Of a stretch of 64,000 nucleotides of DNA, positions 53,119 through 60,735 are shown in pieces. The stretch's first letter is position 1. Each line of letters begins with the position of its first letter. Under the pieces are notes generated by a model, which was not told the DNA's origin, did no database searches, and saw nothing but the letters and a program-made list of their open reading frames with translations. The DNA is from JBQTGK01 sp052400665 (lineage in GTDB: Bacteria > Bacteroidota > Bacteroidia > Bacteroidales > Marinifilaceae): assembly GCA_052400665.1 (NCBI GenBank), contig JBQTGK010000005.1; one strand, given 5' to 3'. A program made the translations under genes and the position numbers.

Positions 53119-54246
53119 TTAACTCTTCGCTTGCATCGTTTTCATCATCTCTTTAAATTCTTGCTGTTTTTCTTCGCTAAGATTAAAGAAACACTCTATT
53201 CCATTGGGATTAAAACAACTGTTGCAGGCAACACATTTTGCTTTCGTTCTATCACCGCTCATCCATCGTTTAACCAAATCCGATTCTCTTACCAATGCTC
53301 GACTCATAGAAAACGCTTCAATTTTTGTTTCGGAAAGAATCTTATCAATCTCATCAACATCTCTTAATCCGCCAACAAGTATAATCGGAGTATCCACTTT
53401 TTCACTTAGTTTTTTAGTTGCATCAAGATGATAGGCTGCATAATTTTTAGGACGCGCTGAACCGTGAACTCCTGCCATTGAACCACCGCTAACTTCTATG
53501 GCGTCGATTCCATTTTCTGCAAGTTGCTCACCAATTACTAGAAAATCTTCTTCGCTTAAACCTTTATAGTCTTTATCGAAATCGGTACTGCTCAGCTTTA
53601 TCCAAACTGGATAATCTTCGCCACAGATGTTTTTAATTTCACTTAAGACATCAAGTACAATTTTCATTCTGCCATATACATCTCCGCCATACTCATCGGT
53701 ACGTTTATTGTACAAAGGACTCATAAATTTGTTGAGCATATAACCATGTGCGCCATGAATTTGCACAGCATCAAATCCAGCTTCTTTTGCATAAACTGCC
53801 GCCTGTCCAAATTCTTTTATGAAATCCTGAATCTGTTCTTTTGAAAAGGCAGTGGCTTGAATACCTGACATCGGGTCGGTGTACTCGGATGGTCCATAGA
53901 CAATTCCTTCTGGCTGAAAAAACAACTGTGTGCTTGTATGGTTAATCTGAGCTACCATTTTTGTACCATAAGCATGTGCCATGTCGGTTACTTTCTTAAA
54001 CTCAGCTACTGTATCAACACCCAATTCAAGGGAGTTTCCGGCATAATGGTCTGACTTTGAAAATACCAAATACCCCATTACAATAACGCCTACTTCTCCC
54101 TTGCATAAATCTTCATATTTATCAAAAATTGCCTGATTAGGCATGAAATTTTCCGCATTCGGGTCATTTGTAGCCGATCGTACAAATCTGTTTTTTACTT
54201 CTATTTTACCGAGAATGGCAGGTTTAAATGCTTCTTTTGTATTCAT
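53119..54246 (-). CDS. NADH:flavin oxidoreductase (Old Yellow Enzyme family) with C-terminal Cys cluster
   Basis: This 375-residue FMN TIM barrel has VKNRFVRSATND at the N-terminus, QIHGAHGYMLNKFMSPLYNKRTDEYGG (split in the active-site region about 185-210) and VGGLRD near the phosphate site. Near the end are four cysteines (C338, C341, C344, C352; CVACNSC then C after 7) like the 4Fe-4S motif of 2,4-dienoyl-CoA reductase/BaiCD-type enzymes, but the large second flavin domain of those proteins is missing. It probably reduces an activated C=C bond using the cluster's electron carriers. It is 11 bp after the first SDR. Confidence 0.9.
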   Translation of the reverse strand: MNTKEAFKPAILGKIEVKNRFVRSATNDPNAENFMPNQAIFDKYEDLCKGEVGVIVMGYLVFSKSDHYAGNSLELGVDTVAEFKKVTDMAHAYGTKMVAQINHTSTQLFFQPEGIVYGPSEYTDPMSGIQATAFSKEQIQDFIKEFGQAAVYAKEAGFDAVQIHGAHGYMLNKFMSPLYNKRTDEYGGDVYGRMKIVLDVLSEIKNICGEDYPVWIKLSSTDFDKDYKGLSEEDFLVIGEQLAENGIDAIEVSGGSMAGVHGSARPKNYAAYHLDATKKLSEKVDTPIILVGGLRDVDEIDKILSETKIEAFSMSRALVRESDLVKRWMSGDRTKAKCVACNSCFNPNGIECFFNLSEEKQQEFKEMMKTMQAKS

Positions 54247-54257
54247 TTCTTTATCTT

Positions 54258-55073
54258 TTAATATCCAAATTGTTGTTTGATTCCTGCAATAAATAGTTCA
54301 TCGTTTAACTTTTTACGATTGGCAAGCAAGTCTACAGCATCGGCTCCAGCTTCATACCTTAGAGTGTTTGTTCCATCAGTAATCGCAGCATATATTTGTT
54401 CGGTCACAACTATTGGTTGCGACGCAACTTCATTAAAATTGTTATGGAATTTCATCAACTTTTCAACCGAAGCTTGGTATTCTGTCATGTTTTCGTCGTT
54501 ATTAAAATCTAATGAACGTCCACCAAAATCCGTTGCAATAATGCCCGGCTCAATAATTTTTACTTTAATGCCGATAGGCTCCAACTCAAAGTGCAGAGAT
54601 TCTGAAATACCTTCAATAGCGAATTTCGTTCCATGGTAAAGAGAGCCCAATGGGAAAGTTGTTTTACCTCCAATAGATGAGATATTCACAATAACACCGT
54701 CTTTATTGGCTCTGAAATGCGGAAGAATTGCACGAGTAACATCCAACACTCCAATAACATTTGTATTGAACTGTTGAATCATTTTTTCTCTAGGAAAGGC
54801 TTCCAAAGGCCCAAAGGCACCATAACCTGCGTTGTTTAGCAATGCATCTATTTTGCCAAACTGCTCAATCCCTTTTTGTACAGCATTATCGATTGACTCC
54901 AGATCTGTAACATCTAATCTTGTTACCAATATATTCGCTAGTTTAGTCAGCTCTTCTTCCTTTTCAGGAGTTCGCATGGTAGCGATTACATTCCATCCTT
55001 TTTCATGGAAATACTTTGCTGTTGTTTTCCCAATTCCGCTACTTGCACCTGTAATTAATATTGTCTTTTTCAT
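54258..55073 (-). CDS. SDR-family oxidoreductase, first gene of the redox operon
   Basis: This 271-residue classical SDR has TILITGASSGIGKTTAK (about 3-19), NNAGYGAFGPLE, VNISSIGG (Ser) and YHGTKFAIEGI (YxxxK), with PLG and ELEPIGIKVKIIEPG as in 3-oxoacyl/17-beta-hydroxysteroid-type SDRs. It is directly after a promoter with the tandem AraC-type operator and is followed by OYE, hydrolase remnant, nitroreductase, three SDRs, EFR1 and NTF2-like genes. Confidence 0.9.
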   Translation of the reverse strand: MKKTILITGASSGIGKTTAKYFHEKGWNVIATMRTPEKEEELTKLANILVTRLDVTDLESIDNAVQKGIEQFGKIDALLNNAGYGAFGPLEAFPREKMIQQFNTNVIGVLDVTRAILPHFRANKDGVIVNISSIGGKTTFPLGSLYHGTKFAIEGISESLHFELEPIGIKVKIIEPGIIATDFGGRSLDFNNDENMTEYQASVEKLMKFHNNFNEVASQPIVVTEQIYAAITDGTNTLRYEAGADAVDLLANRKKLNDELFIAGIKQQFGY

Positions 55074-55093
55074 TTTGTATCGTTTTATTGATA

Positions 55094-55156
55094 CAAAACT
55101 ACTCCTGACACACTTAGCGAATGTATATGAATTCCTGATTGTTGTATACTAATTAC
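55094..55156 (-). promoter_or_regulatory. Promoter with tandem AraC-type operator, before the SDR-OYE operon
   Basis: The -7 box on the minus strand is TAGTTTTG (plus 55094-55101). The operator half-sites are ATGTATATGAATTCC (55121-55135) and TTGTATACTAATTAC (55142-55156), 21 bp apart, the near edge 20 bp from the -7 box. The better half-site is distal. The layout equals that at 48102-48163. Confidence 0.75.
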
Positions 55157-55283
55157 CGAAGAAGAGAAAAAGAAGAACTAATAAGGCTCTTGCTCCACTA
55201 GAAAAGAATATTCCACTTTAACACAATAAAAAAGAGGATATCCAAAAATGAATACCTTCTTTCTTATTATATCACGTCATTTA

Positions 55284-55694
55284 TTATTTATAGACCTGTA
55301 TGTTTTTTGCCAATAGTAGATTGATAAATGAGATACCTGTAATTTTCACACTTCCAATAATATAGATTAGGAACAATAAGAAGTCCAAGCCTGTAACCAC
55401 AAGTTGTTCGGTAGGAACAATTCCTATTGTTGTGGTATAAACAACACTCAGCACTCCAATGCCTCTAACCAAACCGTTCCACACAACAATAGAAGCCCTT
55501 GTTTGTAAATCCTTTGTAGACCAGATTAAAGTGGTACCTGCGAACATCATAAAGGCGCCCACTACAACTGTGGTAATTAAGGTTTCCGGATTAGGTTTTA
55601 ATAAAGCTGGTACGATCATCATTAGACCAATTGGAAAATTTAGAATGCCAGTGATTAAAACTATTTTTTGAAATATGCTATTTGATTTTTTCAT
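55284..55694 (-). CDS. Small integral membrane protein, unknown function
   Basis: I chose the ATG before KKSNSIFQKIVLITG, giving 136 residues; an upstream in-frame ATG adds 17 residues. The protein has about four membrane helices (about 10-32, 40-60, 68-90, 98-120) and no conserved catalytic motif that I recognise. It lies between the SDR operon and the metallophosphoesterase, on the same strand, after the terminator of the latter, so it is probably its own unit. Confidence 0.6.
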   Translation of the reverse strand: MKKSNSIFQKIVLITGILNFPIGLMMIVPALLKPNPETLITTVVVGAFMMFAGTTLIWSTKDLQTRASIVVWNGLVRGIGVLSVVYTTTIGIVPTEQLVVTGLDFLLFLIYIIGSVKITGISFINLLLAKNIQVYK

Positions 55695-55817
55695 ATCAAT
55701 TGGTGATTTAATAATTACTGTTAAAAGAATACTCTTCTTTTTCAATTCGTTTCTTAACTACATTTTCTATGTATTAGACTAAGAGATTGTACAAGGTGTG
55801 ACATCGAAACGAAATAA

Positions 55818-55843
55818 AAAAGCCAACATTGCTGTTGGCTTTT
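55818..55843 (-). terminator. Terminator after the metallophosphoesterase
   Basis: AAAAGCCAACA (55818-55828) pairs with TGTTGGCTTTT (55833-55843) around TTGC; T residues follow on the minus strand. Confidence 0.85.
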
Positions 55844-55857
55844 ACCTTTTTGTATTA

Positions 55858-57015
55858 CTAATTATTTTTTAGAGAAAGATTAAATACGACCAATTCCGGT
55901 CTATTTCCTGTGCGTACTGGTGGTCCCCATGTTCCATAACCCGATGAGGTATAAAACCAGGTATTTGCTTTTTTCATCAAACCAAAATCATTTTCGTACA
56001 CCAAATTTGTAACAAATGAGAGAGGCCATAATTGTCCTTTGTGTGTATGTCCCGACATCATTAAATCTACACCATTTTCCGAGGCTTTATCATATTCAAC
56101 GGGTTGATGATCCACAAGCAATAAGGGTAGGTTGGCATTGCTATTATTCATGATCTCATCCATGTTTTTTCGATTCTCTTGAGTGAATTGACTTTTGTCT
56201 TTATCGTCGCGACCTAAAATTTGTACAATGCCATCGATATCTACTATTGAATCTCGAATATAAGTAATACCATGTTTCGTAAAATAATCGATAGTAACAT
56301 CTGGTTTCCCCATAAACTCATGGTTTCCGGTAACTGCATATACACCAAGCGGCGCATTAATTTTCTCGATATAAGTACCCATATCGTATTTCATTACAGG
56401 GCTCGGATTGTGGTCCACTAAATCACCTCCAAATAGCACAATGTCTGGCTTTTGAGCATTTATTTGGCGCACTAATTTTTGAGCATGATTTTTGCCTAAC
56501 ATTACCCCTAAATGAACATCTGTTGCCAGAAGTACTTTAAGAGAATCTCGTTTAGAGTTCTTTTTACTAATTTCTAGATCAATTTCTTTTACAATCGGAT
56601 TGTGAGCATTTATAAAACCTCCAATTGTGATTATTGTACTTAGTGAAATACCATAAATAAAGAGCATTTTACCCGATAGGATTCCTGAAGTAAGTGAAGT
56701 GGGAATAAAGTGGAAATAGTGTTGAAACACCCGCACAAAATCTACAAATAAAACGAATAGAAGCATATACAAAAAGAAGGCTAAGCCCACCGAACCTGTT
56801 CGACTTATTAGGGTAGCCATTACGCCTGGCTCGCCACGTTCCAGTATCTGACCTACAAAAAATGTGGCTATTAGAAACCAAAATGCCCATGTAAAAACAG
56901 ATAGCATACGATTACCCTCCAGCGCTAAAGCACACCTACTGTATATATACCAGGCAACTGTTCCAAAAACTAGGATTATAATTGCCATAAAAATTATCAT
57001 CATCGATTGTTTCAT
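55858..57015 (-). CDS. Membrane-anchored calcineurin-like metallophosphoesterase
   Basis: This 385-residue protein has four or five N-terminal helices (about 5-25, 38-58, 75-98, 112-135) and a C-terminal metallophosphoesterase domain with all metal motifs: ATDVHLG (D166, H168), GGDLVDH, GNHEFMG and SGHTHKG. It resembles YkuE/YaeI-type enzymes, which act on lipid or envelope phosphoesters. It is monocistronic. Its promoter has the same tandem operator as the redox operons, which adds an envelope enzyme to the inferred AraC regulon. Confidence 0.9.
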   Translation of the reverse strand: MKQSMMIIFMAIIILVFGTVAWYIYSRCALALEGNRMLSVFTWAFWFLIATFFVGQILERGEPGVMATLISRTGSVGLAFFLYMLLFVLFVDFVRVFQHYFHFIPTSLTSGILSGKMLFIYGISLSTIITIGGFINAHNPIVKEIDLEISKKNSKRDSLKVLLATDVHLGVMLGKNHAQKLVRQINAQKPDIVLFGGDLVDHNPSPVMKYDMGTYIEKINAPLGVYAVTGNHEFMGKPDVTIDYFTKHGITYIRDSIVDIDGIVQILGRDDKDKSQFTQENRKNMDEIMNNSNANLPLLLVDHQPVEYDKASENGVDLMMSGHTHKGQLWPLSFVTNLVYENDFGLMKKANTWFYTSSGYGTWGPPVRTGNRPELVVFNLSLKNN

Positions 57016-57030
57016 ATTTAACTTTTGCTA

Positions 57031-57093
57031 CAAAATTACATTGCTTTAGTTCTAAAATCTTATACTAATCAAGGATAGACTTATACATTTTAC
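57031..57093 (-). promoter_or_regulatory. Promoter with tandem AraC-type operator, before the metallophosphoesterase
   Basis: The -7 box on the minus strand is TAATTTTG (plus 57031-57038). Half-sites TCTTATACTAATCAA (57058-57072, 11/15 to consensus) and ACTTATACATTTTAC (57079-57093, 9/15) are 21 bp apart, the near edge 20 bp from the -7 box. The sequence match is weaker than at the other two sites, but the geometry is identical. Confidence 0.6.
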
Positions 57094-57231
57094 AGAAAAT
57101 GAAAAAAATAATTATAAAAGCTTAATTGTAATACTAATTTCTTATTAATTCAAGTTTCGATGCAATTCCATCTCTTTAAATAGAATTCATTTAAAATATC
57201 ACGAAGATCTGGCTTGTAAAAAAAATTATCT

Positions 57232-57256
57232 TACATTTGCAATGGGAACGTTCCCA
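57232..57256 (+). promoter_or_regulatory. lacI promoter box and operator
   Basis: TACATTTG (57232-57239) is a perfect -7 box, and the 14-bp palindrome TGGGAACGTTCCCA (57243-57256) starts three bases later, over the expected transcription start. The central CG and the palindrome are typical of LacI/GalR operators, so this is an autorepression site. Confidence 0.75.
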
Positions 57257-57280
57257 TAAGCGCATTAAGGAAAAGTTTAA

Positions 57281-58279
57281 ATGGCTAACATAAAGGATAT
57301 CGCTAAATTAGCAGGAGTTTCAAAATCTACAGTTTCGAGAGTCGTTAGTAATAATGGTTTTGTGAAAGAAGAGACTCGCTCTAAGATTATGAAAGTTATG
57401 GATGATTTAAATTATCGTCCAAATATGTTTGCTAAAGGCATGCGTACAAATCGTTCCTTTTCCATTGGAATTCTTTTCCCCGATTTAAAGAATCCTTTTT
57501 TCACAGAATGGTATAGTATTGTTGATACAATTTCTAGAGAAAGAGGATATCTAAATTACATCTGTGTAACTGATCCTAATGGAGAATCGGAAGAAAAAAG
57601 GATTGATGATTTATTGGCTAGGAGTATCGATGGTATCATACTTTTTTCTTATCGTAAAGATGATGCATTTATTAAGAAGCTTCGAAAGATTAATAAACTT
57701 ACGCCTATTTTATGCTGTGACTCTATGTTTCTAGATTCAGGACTTTCATGCATTTGTGCTAATGGTAAAAAAGGAACCTATAAGGCAACACAAAAGCTTA
57801 TAGAATCAGGAAGTAGACATATTGCATATATTAAAGGGAAAGAAGAACTTATGGTCGTCAATAATCGTTTTGATGGCTACCTAAAATGCCTAGCGGATAA
57901 TAATTTAAAAATAAATGATGCACATATCATAAATGCTAAATTCACTCGAGATTGTGGCTATAAAGCTGCCGAAGAACTGATGGCGTTGACTAACCCACCA
58001 GATGCAATTATGGCCGCAACCGATCTTATGGCAATGGGAGTATTAGATTACCTGAATAATAATAGCTACCATATTCCTGATGATGTTTCAGTGTTTGGCT
58101 ATGATAACCTTGTGGTTGCTAAAAATACGTCTCCTCCTTTGAGTACTATAGCACTACCTTTTAATGAGATTGCAGAGAAGTCTATAAATACTCTTATAAA
58201 ATTAATTGAGGAAGATAAGACAGATATTGTTGTTGAAATGTTTGACTGTGAACTAAAAATGAGAAATACTACGAAGTGA
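57281..58279 (+). CDS. LacI-family transcriptional regulator
   Basis: This 332-residue repressor has the LacI helix-turn-helix and hinge (NIKDIAKLAGVSKSTVSRVVSN at 3-24, then LNYRPNMFAKGM) and a periplasmic-binding-protein-like effector domain (about 60-330; SIGILFPDLKNPFF, DGIILFSY, DAIMAATDLMAMGVLDYL, VSVFGYDN). It lies upstream of two galactosidase-type enzymes, and matching operators occur before it and before them. The effector is probably a galactoside or galactose. Confidence 0.94.
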   Translation: MANIKDIAKLAGVSKSTVSRVVSNNGFVKEETRSKIMKVMDDLNYRPNMFAKGMRTNRSFSIGILFPDLKNPFFTEWYSIVDTISRERGYLNYICVTDPNGESEEKRIDDLLARSIDGIILFSYRKDDAFIKKLRKINKLTPILCCDSMFLDSGLSCICANGKKGTYKATQKLIESGSRHIAYIKGKEELMVVNNRFDGYLKCLADNNLKINDAHIINAKFTRDCGYKAAEELMALTNPPDAIMAATDLMAMGVLDYLNNNSYHIPDDVSVFGYDNLVVAKNTSPPLSTIALPFNEIAEKSINTLIKLIEEDKTDIVVEMFDCELKMRNTTK

Positions 58280-58417
58280 ATTAAAAGATGGTTAACGTGA
58301 ATTTCGAAATTAGATTGTTAAGTTTTGTTGATGTACTATGTGCATCTATAATCTCTAATTATTCGTCCTTTTTCTGGCTTTTATTATAGCTTCAATTTAT
58401 TTTTTCACATCAGCCAA

Positions 58418-58431
58418 TGGGAACGATCCCA
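58418..58431 (+). promoter_or_regulatory. LacI-type operator before the glycosidase pair
   Basis: TGGGAACGATCCCA differs from the operator before lacI by one central base, and the flanking AA/TT are kept. It lies 115 bp before the alpha-galactosidase-like gene. A T-rich TATTTTTT upstream is only a weak -7 candidate. Confidence 0.7.
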
Positions 58432-58545
58432 TTATTGTCATTATAGTTGTTTATACGCTAAGTAAAGCAAACTAAGTTTCTTTACTATTGAGATATTGAT
58501 AAACAAGAGAAAATTATTAATCATTGGAATCAAAAAAAATGCTAT

Positions 58546-60732
58546 ATGGAAACATATCAAATAAATAAAGTGAATAGAAAATGTTTATTATTATTTCTGA
58601 CTTTAATTTGTCTTATAGGTGAGAGTGTAATTGTTAATGCTCAGGTAACAACTACGTTTAAAAATAATTTATTGGTATTGGATAATGGTGTTATTCATAG
58701 AGAAATTAACCTAAGTGAAGACGGTAAGTTTACAACTTCAACTTACAAATTGCTTAAAGAAGATGAAGAGTTTATTCAATCTTTTAAAAACTTTAATAAA
58801 AAAGATGCGGATAAATTCTCTGTAACGAATTCTGATGAATTTGCATTTAAATTGAATGATAAAGAGCTTACAGGTTTAAGTGGTTGGGAATACGAGAAAT
58901 ATGAGAAAGTGGAAAATGGGATTAAACTTTTTCTTAATTCAACGAAGGCAGATTTACAAGTGGGTATTACTTACTTGATTTATCCCGAACTACCAATCAT
59001 TCGTAAAAAAATTGAATTCACGAATACGGGAGACTCAACAATTAAAATAGAATCGCTTGATGTTGAGCGTTTCAAAACTTCTATTGGAGGTGTAGGAACC
59101 ACAACTTGGATTATGCATGATTATGGCAGACAGATGCATCGCGGTCAGTTTGTTGGTAACTGGTATGATCCAACAGTGGTCATTCATAATCACAAATACC
59201 GTAAAGGTTTGGTGTTAGGAAATGAAGCTCCTGGTGTAATGAAACGTACATCGGCTTTTGAAACTCCTAGTTTATTGAGTATTGGCTTAACGCATATTGA
59301 GCAAAATTTCGGATTTAGAAAATGGATAGAACCAAATCAAACTTGGGAAAGTACTTGGGTTTTCTCTGCAGCCTATGCAAACACCGATGATCCCTATGCT
59401 GCTTTAAATACTTCGGTTAACGATTTTGTGCGTAAGTATATGGGCTGTCAAATATATAAGGTAGAAGAGATGCCTGTATTTGTATATAATACTTGGGCGC
59501 CTTTTAAACACAATATCAATGAGAAAATGATTATGGAATTGGCTGATGCAGCAGCCGAATGCGGGATTCAAGAATTTGTTATCGATGATGGATGGCAAGA
59601 GTCGTATGGTGATTGGGGCGTAAATAAAGAAAAATTCCCTAATGGTTTAAAACCAGTCTTCGACTATATTAAATCTAAAGGCATGAAGCCTGGCGTTTGG
59701 ATTAGTTTGTGCTCGGCTGAAACAAAAAGCGAAGTGTATAAAAATCATCCCGAGTGGACGGTTAAAAAAGCGAATGGTGATGACATCAATCTTCATTCAG
59801 ACAAAGACAATCTTTACGGTTGGGAGTCACGCTCCATGTGTATGACTACGGGCTGGAAAGATTATATTCGTGATATCATTCTTGGTATGGTAGATGATTA
59901 TGGTTTGGAGTACATCAAAGGTGATTTTGCCGCGGTAACAGGTGCTTATACTTCTGATAAAACGCGTTCAGGTTGTCATGCATTAAATCATAGTCACAAA
60001 GATCGCAATGAATCGATGTTGCAAATGTATCAAGCTACTTGGGAACTTTTTGATGAACTTCATGAAGCCGCTCCAAGCTTGTTTATAGATTGTACTTTTG
60101 AAACCATGGGAGCTTTGCACTTAATTGATTATGATATGTGTAAACATGCAGATGGCAACTGGATTTCAAACTATTTTGATCCTTCTCCACTTGGAGCTTT
60201 AAAAGTTCGTGACTTAGGATGGTCGCGCACCCCAAGTATTCCAGCAGCCTCTATGGTTATTGGAAATCAAGGTTTGGATGATCCTAATTTTATGTATTCT
60301 ATGAAATCTTTAGCGGGTACTCTACCTATCGTATTGGGTGATCCTCGAGAATTGAGTCGTGAAAAGCGTCAAGAGATTAAGGAGATGGCCGATTGGTTAA
60401 AACAGATGCAAAAAGAACATGATTTTATGCGCTATCGTCAAGATTTACCAGGATTTGGCAGACCACAAGATGGTCATTGGGATGGATTTCAGCGTATTAA
60501 TACCGATACCCAATCAGGTGGTATTGTTGGAGTATTTAAGCAGAAATCACACCAAGGCGAAATGTGGGTAACCGTTGATTATCTAGATCCTACTGCTAAA
60601 TATGAAGTTACTCTTGCACCCAATGGTAAGAAAATGTTTGAAGGAACAGGTGAAGAGTTAAGAACTAAAGGTTTTAAGGTGGCATTTGGAGAAGCATTTC
60701 AGGGAGAATTGTACGAAGTTAAAAGGAAATAA
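58546..60732 (+). CDS. Alpha-galactosidase-like glycoside hydrolase (GH36/clan GH-D)
   Basis: This 728-residue exported enzyme has an N-terminal signal region (about 12-33, ending VNAQ), a beta-sandwich domain to about 290 and a TIM barrel with EFVIDDGWQES (343-353), WISLCSAET and the nucleophile segment LEYIKGDF (D460), where GH36 enzymes have KWD. NHSHKDRNE and IDYDMCKHADGNW (about 527-539) line the rest of the site; the classical acid/base segment is divergent, so the exact sugar is uncertain. The M1-Q32 leader before the signal helix is long; a start at M1 is assumed. It is followed after 3 bp by the GH2 gene. Confidence 0.85.
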   Translation: METYQINKVNRKCLLLFLTLICLIGESVIVNAQVTTTFKNNLLVLDNGVIHREINLSEDGKFTTSTYKLLKEDEEFIQSFKNFNKKDADKFSVTNSDEFAFKLNDKELTGLSGWEYEKYEKVENGIKLFLNSTKADLQVGITYLIYPELPIIRKKIEFTNTGDSTIKIESLDVERFKTSIGGVGTTTWIMHDYGRQMHRGQFVGNWYDPTVVIHNHKYRKGLVLGNEAPGVMKRTSAFETPSLLSIGLTHIEQNFGFRKWIEPNQTWESTWVFSAAYANTDDPYAALNTSVNDFVRKYMGCQIYKVEEMPVFVYNTWAPFKHNINEKMIMELADAAAECGIQEFVIDDGWQESYGDWGVNKEKFPNGLKPVFDYIKSKGMKPGVWISLCSAETKSEVYKNHPEWTVKKANGDDINLHSDKDNLYGWESRSMCMTTGWKDYIRDIILGMVDDYGLEYIKGDFAAVTGAYTSDKTRSGCHALNHSHKDRNESMLQMYQATWELFDELHEAAPSLFIDCTFETMGALHLIDYDMCKHADGNWISNYFDPSPLGALKVRDLGWSRTPSIPAASMVIGNQGLDDPNFMYSMKSLAGTLPIVLGDPRELSREKRQEIKEMADWLKQMQKEHDFMRYRQDLPGFGRPQDGHWDGFQRINTDTQSGGIVGVFKQKSHQGEMWVTVDYLDPTAKYEVTLAPNGKKMFEGTGEELRTKGFKVAFGEAFQGELYEVKRK

Positions 60733-60735
60733 GAC

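Noticed and set aside
53131..53431. Two overlapping plus-strand frames of 75-78 codons
   Set aside because: They lie opposite the OYE gene, whose flavin-binding and Cys motifs are clear on the minus strand.
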